Positions 33,789 to 46,038 of a DNA stretch of 64,000 bases are shown here, piece after piece (within the stretch, counting starts at the first letter, position 1; each line of letters starts with the position of its first letter). The notes beneath the pieces are model-generated. The model was not told the DNA's origin. It was given only the letters and a program-made list of their open reading frames with translations, and ran no database searches. The stretch is from Coffea arabica (taxonomy: Eukaryota; Streptophyta; Magnoliopsida; Gentianales; Rubiaceae): NCBI RefSeq assembly GCF_036785885.1, contig NC_092323.1, forward strand, positions 18,174,501 to 18,238,500, given 5' to 3'. A program made the translations under genes and the position numbers.

Positions 33789-34613
33789 CATTTTGGCACA
33801 TATGTTTTTGTCATTTCAGGTGAAGATGTATGAATTTTAATCTTGGGAAGAAAATGATGTATTATGGATATATTAGGGACAAAATCCCTATTTTAAAATA
33901 AGGAACTTAAAATGTAAAAAACCTCATATATGAGAGACTAAAAATGTGATGAGAAGGTCTTGGTATAGTGACTAAAATTTAGTGTTCATGACTTAAAAGG
34001 TGTTAGTTTCAAATCTTCTTTCTCTTTCCCTACCTCTTAAATTCTACCCATCTATAAAATTTTTTTTTTTTTGAAGAAAAAAGACCAAATTACATCGCTC
34101 AAAGCTGGTATGAAGCTTAAATGTGAGGCCCTATTTTAACAATTTTCCTTTTGAAGCTACAAGATTCAAAATTTTAAAGTTGATGGAAATAATAGTTGCT
34201 TGTAACCCAAGGATTAAAACACAGTTCATATTTAGGCGTAAGCATATGGAAATGTTATTTAACATGTATGCAAGGCTGCAAGCTTACTTAGTACATCACC
34301 CATCCCACAAAGAGAGAGATTAAGAAAAATTGTGCAAAGGAACTTCCAATTTCCAAGGCCAAGCCAACTTACCTAGAGAGTTACATTTTTACTAGTACAT
34401 TTTTTCTACTTTGAACTCTTAGAACACATGGTAAATCTCCTATAAAGTTCATACGTTATCACTGATCTACTAAATTGTCTATGGTGTAACATACAAAATT
34501 TTAAACCTTTTCTGACAAAATAACTATAGGCCCACCATTTGTATTGTGCCCCCTTAGGACAAGAACAGAAGTTAGAAGAACCCTTTTTACCAAGCCAATT
34601 AAGATTGGCAATA
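33789..34613. other. intergenic, no gene seen
   Basis: AT-rich spacer with a poly-T run near 34060. The open frame at 34123-34323 has no recognisable product. Confidence 0.4.
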
Positions 34614-36598
34614 CTAATCAGAGTTTAAAATCAGAACAACCAGCAGTGGAAGTTTTTGATGAATAGTGATACCATTGACTTCACACATGTCCAATTCCTC
34701 ACGTTTAGCTCCATCAGGCAATTCAAAATCGAACTTGTGCACTAATTTTGCTAATGCAGGCTCATTGATAGCCAAAGCAAAAACTGATAACTGGGCAACC
34801 CCTTCTGCCAGCACCAAATGGAATCAATTTGAAGTTAAAACCTCGAAAATGACATCACTATTCAAGAATCTCTTTGGCTGAATCCCTCAGGATTATCCCA
34901 AAACGTTTGAATCTCTTCCAATTGCCAAGCATTCACGAGTACTTGTGTGCCTGCTGAACTATCATACCCCATTACTTTGGCATCTTGAGTTGATTCTCTG
35001 GCAAGTAGTAACGGAACAGGTGCATGAAGTCTTAGAACGTCCTTTATCACTGCTTTTAGGCATTGCATTTTGTCTAAATCATCTTCAGTGATTTCTGATT
35101 TTACATTTGCTTTCTGTCTTACCTCATTCTGCAACTGCATCAAGATTTTGGGATGCCTCGGGAGTTCAGCCATTGCCCACTCCATAATTGTATGTGTTGT
35201 GTCAGTTCCACCTTCAAACATGTCCTAATCAAGGAGACATAAGTGATTTAAGTCACAAAATTCAGAATATTAATGGCCTTATTACAGATCATCTCTTTAA
35301 TTAGAGTTATATTATGCTGATTTATCATAACAAGCATATGAAAAAAATTGAAATTATCATACCAAACCATCAGCTAATCTAATGCTTAATTAATTAGCAA
35401 TGTGTTCTTTTCAATCAACAATTCCTAGGTTGAAAGAAAAATATTACTCTTTTGAAAGTAAATCCAAGAAAAAATTGGACACTGAGAGGCAACCATGGAG
35501 ATCAAGGGCTTCTGCAATTGCCACTGGTTATTAAACGGTCCAGTTTGTAATCTAGATTGGTCACATCAATTCAGTCTGATCTGTGCAATTTATTTCAAAT
35601 TCGAAATCAAGTTGACCCTGTCCAGGCCATAAACTGTTCTGCCAATTGCACAGAAACCAAGTCCTGGCCAGAGAGTCTTACCAAAATGACAGCTTTGATA
35701 GAATCATGCTCAATGGCAAACAACTTTTCCCTCTGTATCTGAAGCAAAATGTCCAGAGAGTGTGAGCAGGTTGTCTCAGTAGTATTAGCAACAGCCTTGT
35801 TCCTGTGCTCTTCAATTACTCCCTCTATGAATTGATCAATCTGATTAACCACTCTTTTCACTCTAGCATCCAAACCATTGAAACGATTTAGCCATGCAAG
35901 CCAAGGAACATAGTCCCTTGTATACCCCTAATATCTGAATGAATTCTGCTAAAGTATCCTTAGCTTTCCTCCCATGTTCTCCATCACCATACTTCCTCCC
36001 CAGGGCAACCCTACAAACTACATCATTCGTAAGAGTTGCGAATAAGTCACTCAAGTTTATCAGGCAATTTGATGAAGAAGATAAGCATTCTTACTTGATC
36101 TTTCCAATCACAAGTGAAGTCTCTTCTTCTCGAACACGTCGAAATGATTGAACCATTTTGTTACTTAAAAGTTGATGCACAAGAATGCTTCTAAGTTGCC
36201 TCCAATACTCTCCATAAGGAGAAAATGCTACATCCTTGGAGCCATAGAAGAGTCTACGAGCTATACTTAATCTTTGCCTGTTTGAAAAAACTTGGTCATG
36301 GTTTTTCATGCTTTCTGAAGCTGCACTGGCTGAAGAGGCCACAAGGATTGGCTTGTTGCCAAAATGAAGCAGCATCACTGGACCATATTTCTTTGATAGA
36401 GATTGCATGGATCGGTGAGGAAGCAAGCCAAGTTGATGAAGATTTCCAACAACAGGGAGCATTGATGGAGATGGTGGCAGATTCTTTTGGGGTTTTGATG
36501 AAGAAGTGAACCATTTTATTAGGGAGATAAAGAATAGAACAAAAGGAATAAGAGAGATAATGGATACTATATTGTACTATTCTTGAATGGAAAAACAT
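34614..36598 (-). pseudogene. cytochrome P450, CYP71-type, broken
   Basis: Relic of an ER-anchored plant P450, monooxygenases of specialised metabolism. N-terminal anchor about 36560-36500 ([14 protein letters not shown]), proline hinge [18 protein letters not shown], helix-C region [11 protein letters not shown], the I-helix [10 protein letters not shown] at the start of exon 2, K-helix KAVIKDVLR (Asp where Glu of ExxR is expected), a damaged PERF region (PEGFSQRDS) and the haem loop FGAGRRGC near 34825-34800. One phase-0 intron (35225-35681, GT-AG) sits just before the I-helix, the usual CYP71-clan place. Breaks: frameshifts near 36525, in helix F-G (about 36100-36055 and 35870), before and after the haem loop (about 34850 and 34795), and stops between them. 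At least five lesions make it a clear pseudogene. Substrate cannot be inferred. Confidence 0.85.
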
Positions 36599-39500
36599 AA
36601 CTAAGTTTTGGAATTGAATTCTGTCATGCTCTCAATTTATAGAATTGCTAGCTCCTTGAACTTTAGTTCATAGAGAATATTCTTGGTGCTAAACGATATG
36701 AATTGGCTTTCCCTGGTACCTTTTTGTGTTTTCTTGAATCATACTCGAAATGTTCAACCAGAATTAAAAAAAAAAAAACTAATGTTTTTATATCAGCTCT
36801 GATAATTAGTGATCCATTTCATGCATGTAGCAAAAGATCACTTGCAATTTTTCCCTTAATTTGATGAAATTTTCATATTAGTGTTGTCAAGTCCGGTTCC
36901 TATGTTCTAATTCATCGATAAACTGATAAAGTTGATGGAATTCAGTGCACAAAATCAATGTGCAGATTAGCTTGGTCCATGAATCTATGCCTTTGGTGCC
37001 CATCAAGAAAGTTATTCATAGCATTTGCTCTACCCTGTTAATATGGTCCATAAACTAGTCAGAAGAAAGGACATGTGATTTGATCATATTAATCACCCCA
37101 CCTAATTGTTATATAATCTATGGGCCATTAAGAATTAACTCACCCAAAGAAAATCACTACAACCAACATTTTTCCATCCACTAGGCATAATAGGCAATAG
37201 AAAACCTATAGACACATTCCAATTTGTTTCTTCCCAATTTTTAATGAGTTTTTTTTTTTTGAATTATTAAAAGATACTGCAATAGGAGCATTATTAATTT
37301 CATTCCATGAAAGGCATACCTATATGGTTTTTATTCCATTATGTCAATTTTTTCTAAAGGAAAATTTTCTTAGATAAAGCAATATTGCTAAAATAAAACA
37401 TTAAACTTAGGATTGCTTAAACAATCCCAAAAACCATTGACACTCTAATTTGATGATATATATCGTAGTCAGTGAACCTTTTATTAAAGCTATTTTGGCC
37501 ATGAATCTAAATTCTTGAGTTCTAGAATTCCCTCTTTAACAATAGCATAGATACATAGATTTGCTATCCGTTCCTTACTCTGAGAGATACATTAATTCTA
37601 AGAGGAGGAGGGGAGGATTTAAACTTAAAGAGTTCTAATTCTTAAAATCCCAACCTTAATTATTAGACTAATAATTTTGCTTCTATTTCTTTCAAATGAA
37701 CAAAAAATAATCCCTACTTCAATTACTAATAATAACTGGGTTTACCATTATCCGCAACTTCAAAAGTTGGGGACAATGGTGATTCTACAAATATATAACT
37801 ACTTGAACAATGGGGACGATGGTTAGATTGGTAATAAGATAAGAGGAGTTGTAAGTAGAAGTTCTTGAATTCAAAACTTTCCGCTTATCCAAACAAAAAA
37901 AAATCACTCGAACAATGCATGTGTCAAATTTAACTAAGAAGCACGTGCACTAATATTATTGGATCAGCTCAATTTTCTATCGGCTTTAGTCTATGAAACC
38001 CATAAAAGCCCATTTGTAAAAGTACTCAGTAACTCCTATAGTAACTCAGTAATAGGCTTACTTAGTAAAAACCTCACAAACTCTCCACTATAGACAGCCA
38101 AATTATAATGTCAGTTAATTCATTCCATATTCTCCTTGTACAATTTATCACATTTATTTTTGGGTAAATTATAAATAACCTCCTTGTAGTTTTAGTTATT
38201 GTCACATGATATCCCTAATATTTCAAAATATTCACTTTACCCCCTATAATTTTATATAAAGTGGAAACTTAACAAAAAATACCCTATGTAACATCGTTAC
38301 CAATTGTACTCTAACTTAAATGATAGATCAAATGATGGCTTAACCGCCTTGTATAAAACCATAGGGGGATTATGTGAAAAAAATATAAAAACTATAGGAG
38401 ATAAAGTGGATATTTATACAAACTATACGAGAGTTAAGTGAATATTGCGATTTCATCACACGTACTTTTGGAATGTGTCTAGTATAATCGTTGTCACTGA
38501 TTGTGCATCCCATGTATTTTTCATTGTACATAAAATCATAGGGAGGTTCTCTTGTAATCATCGAGGTCCTCTTGTAATATTATATTGCATAATTTTAAAG
38601 TAGCTAGCCTATAGTGCCTAACAAAATTCATTGTGCTCTCTCTTATCTTTTTCGCCAAATTAGATTTTGGCAAATGAAAAAAAAAATCATTTTTAGTTCT
38701 TAAAATTTGGGATTGGACTAAAGTAGTTATCAATGTTTTAACCACAACAAAAATAGTCCCTAAAGTATTTAAATTTGATCGGATTAGTTCCTAATGTTTT
38801 GAACTAAAAAAATGTAGTTCCCAAAGTATATTAATTGACCAAATTAGTCCCTAACATTTTATAAAATCTAAAAAAATTATTTATGTAATACAAGATAAAA
38901 ATTATAGAAATTAATAAAAACTCATGAGAATTCTACAAAGACTATGAAAGAATTACAAAAACAAATCATAAAAGCTCTCAAAAATATATAAAAAAAGCTT
39001 AAAGTAATCTAAAAATCCAATTTAATACCCGAATTAAGCATGTGATTATGCATGTGCTCTGTTTATTTATTTTATGTACTTTCTTCAATAAAATAAATAT
39101 AGTATTATAATTTGTACATGCACTTTTGTATACGTTTGTGTACAAATATAAACTGTCATATCTATCAAGTGTCTTCATTTCGTCAAAAATCCCTACCTTA
39201 AACTTAGTTTATATTTTTCAAAGTTTTTAAGATTTTGTGATTTTTCTAGAATTTCTCCACAACTTTTATGGCATTTTTATTTTTTGTATTTTGTTATATT
39301 TTTATAGATATACAAGCATTAGGAACCAATTTGGTCATTATATCTTAGAGCCTGTGTTTGTTTAGACGATATATTAGAGATTAATTTGGTCAACAATGAA
39401 TACTATACAAATTTTTTTTTTTGGCTGGGAAAATGAGGACTGATTTAGTTAACTCCTAAACGTTGAGGACCAAATGTGCATTTTTCCCTTCGACAGATTT

Positions 39501-40501
39501 TAGTGATTGTGTATTGGTGTTCATAACTAAAAACATTAGATATCAGTTTTGTTTTTGTGGTAAACTTGTAAGACCAATTTGGTCACAATTAGAAGTATTA
39601 AAAATTAGATTTATATGGGAGGGGATGGGGCTGGATGGTAAGATGGAATGGATTGCAGGTAGGAGGTCATGAGTTCAAAGTTTTCACTTATTGAGAGAGA
39701 GAGAGAGATTAGATTTATACAGCTAGAACTTTGGGAACCAAAACGACAATATGGCTAAGTTTGGTAGTTGGAGATTTGGAAAGGAAAGAAAAGAGAGTGA
39801 GAGAAAGTGAGTTTTAAGTACATTGAAGTTTCCTTAATATAGAAAAGAAGAAAAAAAAGTTAAGCGATTTGTCTATAGTTTTTTTTTTTATATAAGAAAA
39901 AAGTTTGAGTGGATTCAGTTTTGGTCATTATCACAGGTCAGGGCATGCCCTTGGACTGATCACTTACAGGAGTTCTTACAAATCACTTACTAATACATTT
40001 CTCATATTGGTAGTGAAATTCGAATACACAACTTTTTATGAGAGAGTGATCTGCTCGTATAAACTGAATCAACTTGTGTTGATGATTTGTTTATAGTGCT
40101 ACCACAATTTATAAAAGTTTCTCGTTCGACCTAGGGAACAAAATAATAGTCTTGCTGGGAGCTTGCTAAATATTTATAAAATACCCATTTTGTCCATAAA
40201 AGTTTGATTAACAAAATTTTGTGGACTTGTATTTAGAAATTATTTCATTTCTTCTAAACTCCCAAATAAAATTAGAATTTCTTTTCTTCTTACTCTCATT
40301 TCTTTTCTTTTAAAAATTATTTCATTTCTTTTCTCAACGTCCAAATAAAATTAGAATTTCTTTTCTTCTTTTCTCTCATATCTTAAGATTTCTCTTTTCA
40401 TTTAACAATTATTTGAGAAGGTGTGATGAAGGTACACAACGTGGTAGTACCCTGTGATACATTACCAAAACATATTCTTCAAATAAGTAAAAAGGCTCAG
40501 A
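36599..40501. other. gene-poor AT-rich region with old repeats
   Basis: No gene recognised. Pieces that look like Mutator-type repeat ends occur at about 38162-38260 (GGGTAAATTATAAATAACC) and 38690-39490. Low-complexity runs include poly-T at 37248, (GA)n at 39696-39708 and TTTCTTTTC-rich DNA at 40255-40400. Confidence 0.4.
38690..39490. repeat. degenerate long inverted repeat
   Basis: The left arm holds CCAAATTAGTCCCTAAC and the right arm, read inward, CCAAATTGGTTCCTAATG and CATTTGGTCCTCAACG. The match is patchy and no TSD was identified. It is probably an old foldback or Mutator-like unit. Confidence 0.35.
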
Positions 40502-41636
40502 ACACCTTGCCCTCCTGAATTTAGTGGGTAGCCACACTTTACCCCCTTCAACCTTAAATATATATACTTTACTTGCATCAAGATTAGTCAAAGTAAGAAA
40601 TATAATAAAAAAAAAAGTGAGTGCAATGATATTATTGCACTTTTATTTATGAAATTATCGATAACTTAATATTATTTGCTTTCATTGTTAAAAAATATAC
40701 ATCTTCTCTATCGTATCAACTATATAACAATCTCTGAAAAAAGCTTTAAAAAAAGTTTATATTTAGTTCATATCCTTAAAACTTTTCCTGTCCGATTAAT
40801 ATTCGCTTTTGTTATATGTTTTGTTCATTTATTAGACTTTAAGTCAAATAAAAAGAATAAAATAACACAATACTAAAATAAACATAATTACTATTTTTTT
40901 AAAAAGGGGCAACACTAAACTTGTTTTTAGCTTAAAAAGTAGTTTTTTATTATTTTAGTTTCCATGAACTTTTAGACTAATACTATTTTCATTTTTTATT
41001 GATATATTTATAGTTTACTATTATTGCCTTTTCTTTTATTAAAATAAAATTTGATTTAATCTCTATTTTTCTTCTCTTAGTTTAGAAATAAGGCATATTA
41101 GCCATTTTTAGCAAATTTAATTAAGAATTTAATATTGGACTAATTTAATAAATAAAAATGACAATAATATTAACCTAAAAATTTTAAATAAATTAAAATA
41201 ATAAAAAAACTACTTTAAAAAATGAGTTTAGTATTACCTTTTTTTTGAAAGTTTGGCAATTATATTTATTTTTAGTATTATGTTATTTATCTATTTTGTT
41301 TGAATTAAAGTCTAATAAATTGAATAAATCATATATAATAGTGAACATTAATCTAACGAAAAAATGTTCATGGATATAAACTAAATATTAGTTGTCTTTA
41401 ACTTTTTGTAGTTTGATATTTTCGTATAGTTGATATGATAGAGAAGTTGTAAATCTTTAAGTAATGAAAGGAAATGGTACTAAGTTATAGATAAGTTCAT
41501 GAAATAAAAGAATAATAATATGTCATTGCACTCATCTTTTTTATATTTTTAACTTTGACTAGTGGATAAAATGTATATATTTAAGATTAACGTGGGTAAA
41601 ATGTGACTATCCCCTTAGTTCAGGAGGGCAAAGTGT
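40502..41636. mobile_element. foldback element with ~390-bp arms and a nested smaller inverted repeat
   Basis: Ends read inward ACACCTTGCCCTCCTGAA (left) and ACACTTTGCCCTCCTGAA (right). The arms (about 40502-40890 and 41265-41636) stay alignable for several hundred bases, for example GAGTGCAATGA at 40620 and, inverted, near 41525. The loop holds a second inverted repeat (about 40907-40962 and 41186-41242, GTAGTTTTTTATTATTTTA), apparently another MITE that entered it. I could not fix the TSD. Non-coding. Confidence 0.7.
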
Positions 41637-41787
41637 AAATTGAATTCTGGTAAGTATTAGATTTAGAAAACTCATACTGTTTTGTTGAATTGGTAGGACG
41701 TGACTGGCAATGTTTCGTCATAGCTCAATACAATGTGTTGCGGTGCATTCAAAATCAGACTCCACTGGCCAGTTTTCTCGAAATCCG

Positions 41788-42065
41788 ATCAAGAATCGAT
41801 TGAATCAGTAAAAGTCGGACCATTGAACCGATTTCTATCATTTTTTTTAATTTTTTTTTTCCTTAGTATCAAATGCTATCCAAATTATTTAACATCAAAA
41901 TCAAAAATAAAAAAAATTAAATCTTAGGTACTGTCAAGAATCAATTGAACCAGTAATAGTCAAACCATTGAACCGATTTCTATTATTTTTTTCCTCTTTT
42001 CTTTAAATATCAAATTCTATCCAAATTATCTAACATCAAAATGAAAAGCCAAAATGAATAAATCT
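41788..42065. repeat. tandem duplication, ~145-bp unit
   Basis: Two head-to-tail copies starting TCAAGAATC(G/A)ATTGAA at about 41788 and 41934, each running through CCATTGAACCGATTTCTAT and a T-run to CTATCCAAATTAT(T/C)TAACATC. No coding sense. Confidence 0.7.
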
Positions 42066-45000
42066 TTGGTCCAAACGGTCGAACCGGTTAAACTACGAGC
42101 ACCTCTGGTTCACTAACCTGGCCGGATTTAAAAACATAACCACGTGCGGTGCGGTACCTTGTAAGTCTAACGTGGAAGGGAAGGTCAATCCAAGCACGTA
42201 TTGTCAACCGGTACGCCTGATTATATTATATTAATAAAAAAGAATAGATGACCGAAAAGTACCCAAGATTGGAAGACAGCAAAAAATGAACAAAATGTCC
42301 AACACCTTAGCAGTTTAGCAGCGGCAGAAGCAGCATCTTTTGGTATCTGCATTTGCAGGAAGTCAGAATAAAGTGCAAACGAAAAGCCCAGAAAAAGGCC
42401 TGACCAACCAACAAGGCAGTCTTAGATTCTTGGTATTATTATCTATCTCATCATCTACTTCAAAAGGTCCTTTTATTACAGTTTGCTTCTCTCTCTCTCT
42501 CTGATTTTCTGTTTATCTCTTCATTCATAGCAAGTACAAGTAGAATGATAGTTCATGTGTGCAAGGATACTTTGTGTTTCTTGATAAATGTTTTTTCTTT
42601 GAGAAATGGATTTTTTTTGTGGGGATTCTTTGAATTGTTGGATAAACTTAACTTAGATTACCTAGTCTCTGAATATAAAGAACAGAAAATTGTTAGTCAT
42701 GTTGATAAGTTAAAAGTGGAGAAATTTGCAATTCTCAGCTGGAATTCGTATAGAATCATAATAGACAGTCAAGTACATACTCTCAGGATTGTCAGCTCTG
42801 GACATACTTGTTGGGAGAGTATTAGGAGGCGAACAGCAAGGCGGTGGTGGAGGCCTTGAGTTGAAGATCTTTAAATTTTGTGTGTCCATTGCAGGTTTGA
42901 CATGTTTGTTGGGTTAAACAGTATTGTAACAAGGCTGCATCATGGGTTTTGCCCTGCTTGCTATATCAATGAATGATAAGCGAGTCCGGCAGTAGTCCTC
43001 CTCATGTTTGGTCAGTCTTGATGGCTGATATTTTAGGTAACTGGTAACATCTCTCCTTTTCTATTGAAAACAAGAAAAGCATTATGCTTCTTCATCAAAT
43101 AAATAGGTTGAATTAAATGGAGAGAGGAGAGAGATAATCAAAAGAAGAAACAATATTGGCTGGAGCCTGGAATTTATATATGTAAGTATGTATGTATATA
43201 TGTTTGTAGCGGAAATTCACAACATAAATAATATGCAAAATGGGGACGATGGAGGATTGTATCTACTAATACTCTATTTAGTTTGTTGTGTGGACAGCTT
43301 CATGGAAATGGTGGAAAAGTGCAAGCAGAGTCCAACCTTATGGAAGAGAGAAAAAGTTGAAACTCTAGGTTTGAGGTTTGGAGGAACATGCAAACTGCCA
43401 AAATGTGATTAGTCTCCTGAATCTTTAGCTTTTCAGCTGGTCTTGATGCAAATGTTGTTGATCTCATTGGAAAAAAGCAATGCTGGAAGGATTGATTATA
43501 GGTCCAGGAACTAGCAGATGTTGGAAGACTTGTACTTTGTCTACATAGATTGGAATTGGTGTAATTAAGAGGATGGGTTGGTTTGAAAGGGGCATAAAAC
43601 AAACGAATTCTTGGACAATTTATTCCCATAATGCAAGATATGGAAAAATTCTGCCTCCCAAATAGATGGCATCCTTTTCTTGGAACCTTTGTTGAAGATT
43701 TGTATGGATATTGGTGCTTATGGGAACATGATAGATTGGCCTCAAGCAATCTTTAGTTACATTGTCGTACAGCACAATCTGGCCTGGTTCTGCTTACCGG
43801 AGTGGTTGGCTTTATTCTGGCTAATTATAGGACTTCTTGTCTGACTTGAAGTGTGTGATATTGGAATAAGAAGGGGTTTGATGCTTTAGGCGCTGCCCTT
43901 CAGTGCTTGATATGGATTTTATGCTTTAAACGATTGGAAGGGCTTATGAGGGGAGAGGAATTAATGATCAGTTGAACACAATTTTTGTGACACTTGATGT
44001 TCTCAACAGATATCATTAGTCTCATATATAATCTTTTGTCAAACTCTTGGATTCTGTTGTGTAAAGGCAGATCAGTTTGTAGCTTTGCATGCATTGCTCC
44101 AGTGATAATTTAAGCATTTGCAATTAGGAAAATTAATAGAATGAACAAGATGGATTTGCATGTTTAGACTGAGTTGGAACTTTCACATGATTTTTATGCT
44201 TCAAAGGGAAAAAGTGTTAGAAGTTGGATTTTTTTTTCTTTGTTAATCTCCATAATGTGTGCTTTATCTTTGGCTTAGTCCTAATTGTTGCATTTATCCT
44301 TTTCAGTTACTGTTAACCAGTTCTTTGCAAAAATGTGACTAAGAAATTAAGTATAGGAAGCAATTACTGACTAGAAAATTTTCAATAGGAACTATTCTCT
44401 GAGGGAATGCTGTACAGATCATGAGGTTGTTACAGTTTATCATACAAGAGTGTCTAATCTAAATGATGTATACAGTCTTTCTCACTTCTCTTCACCATAC
44501 TATGAACTTCTGCTCTTAAATTTGGGAGCTATTAAAGTGTTTTTGGTGCATAGTTATGTTAATTGTTGGTTTCTGAGTATTTTGATCCTAATTTCGGCTC
44601 TTTTTTTTTTTTTTTTCTTTTCTGTGTGAAGCCTGACCTCATCGCTAGACTTGCTAGTGTAGTATGCAAAAATACTTTTTTGCTATAGTGGCCTACTGCC
44701 TACTGCTAAAAGAAGATTTCTTCACAATATTCTTGATGCTTATAATGGGTTAGAATCATGATTTGACCTTACATCCAGAAGTGAAAATGGTGAAATGAGC
44801 ATGTATTTTCCAATGTGTTATGCAGCAGTAGTGGAAAAGGGAATACTCTCTTTGGTTCTTAAGGAACCATCCTGATTCATTTAAGTTAGTCCTTTGCTAA
44901 AGTAATTATTCAGCTATGAACATGTAGGGCATTAACAGCTGCATGATGGCTGACAAAAGTATTTTTTCATTAGTCTTACATGCCGAAGAGGTAGTTCAAA

Positions 45001-46023
45001 ATTACAAGTCACCACAAACAGATTGGTTGGAGAAATAAATCTTTCATGCAAGGAAAGTTAGGAACCAGTCAATTATAGGACCAAAATCTTGATGTGCCTT
45101 GTTTTCTAGACCTCCAGTCCACAAGAACCCTAGATCCCGTGGGAGGGAGGATGGCTCTCATGTTTCAGAAGTGGGATGCTGCGGGATACATTTCATATGG
45201 TGATGCACAGGGCCTTGGGTAATGAGGTAATATGTGTGCTCTGGCTGGTCCAGGAGGCAATAGTTGATGAAAGTGCTTATGCTTTGGACAGACCACGAGG
45301 CAATTGATGGCAACTAGTAGGTCGTGGTCGGTGGCTGGAAGATCCAGATGCCTGTGTTCTGCTATTGTAAGATTTAGGTTGCCCAGGCATGTATTGCCAT
45401 TGTTGTGGGGTTTGTTAGATCATTGTGTTCCAGCAGTGGGAGCACAGGTAGACCATATAAGCATGACATGATCTCATGGAGTGCATGATGTATGATGCAT
45501 CACTCATAATAGAAGTCATGCTATGAATAGGATGATTAAATGTGCATGCTAACGTGTATGATATGCATTATGGCATGAGCCTATTATAAATGGTGTTCAC
45601 ACTAATGATTACTGTCCCCCGGTCAAGAATCCACATAGATTGAGACCTACAAAATCTTTGATCATTGCTCCTGTTGCTTCTGAACACCTAGAGGGGCACA
45701 CTGCACCATCCAAGTGACCATTTTCTAGTGATATGTAGGACACATATTTGAGAAAATTGTATCCCTAATTTGCCACACACGTACAGAACAGTCAGTGTTA
45801 TTTGCTTGAAGAGTTCTTATATGAGATGAAGATTGACACAATAGTACGACTGTGGAATAAGGATTTGGCCAGTACAGTAATGAGCAACCCAGTCTACCAA
45901 CTTGAAGAATCTGTGGTGTCCAGTTCATCAGTGCTGCCATATTCTTGAAGCCTTTATCTTCTTTTCTCGTTTATACTCTTTTAAAGCATTGTCAAAACTG
46001 AGACTGTTTAATGCTGTTATGCA
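42066..46023 (+). promoter_or_regulatory. upstream region and probable 5' leader intron of the RGLG-type gene
   Basis: The first coding exon begins directly after a TGCAG acceptor at 46019-46023, so a leader intron must lie upstream. A likely promoter and leader is 42220-42545, with an AT-rich TTATATTATATTAATAAAA at about 42221-42239 and a CT-repeat near 42487-42503, typical of plant 5' leaders. I cannot place the donor. The rest shows no coding exon, and frames such as 42545-42859 and 43300-43749 match nothing I know. Confidence 0.35.
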
Positions 46024-46038
46024 GTAAAAATTTTGTTG

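Noticed and set aside
43300..43749. 149-codon minus-strand ORF
   Set aside because: No signal peptide, motif or family likeness, lies in the likely leader intron or upstream region of the ligase gene, and has no splice partner. Kept only as unexplained.
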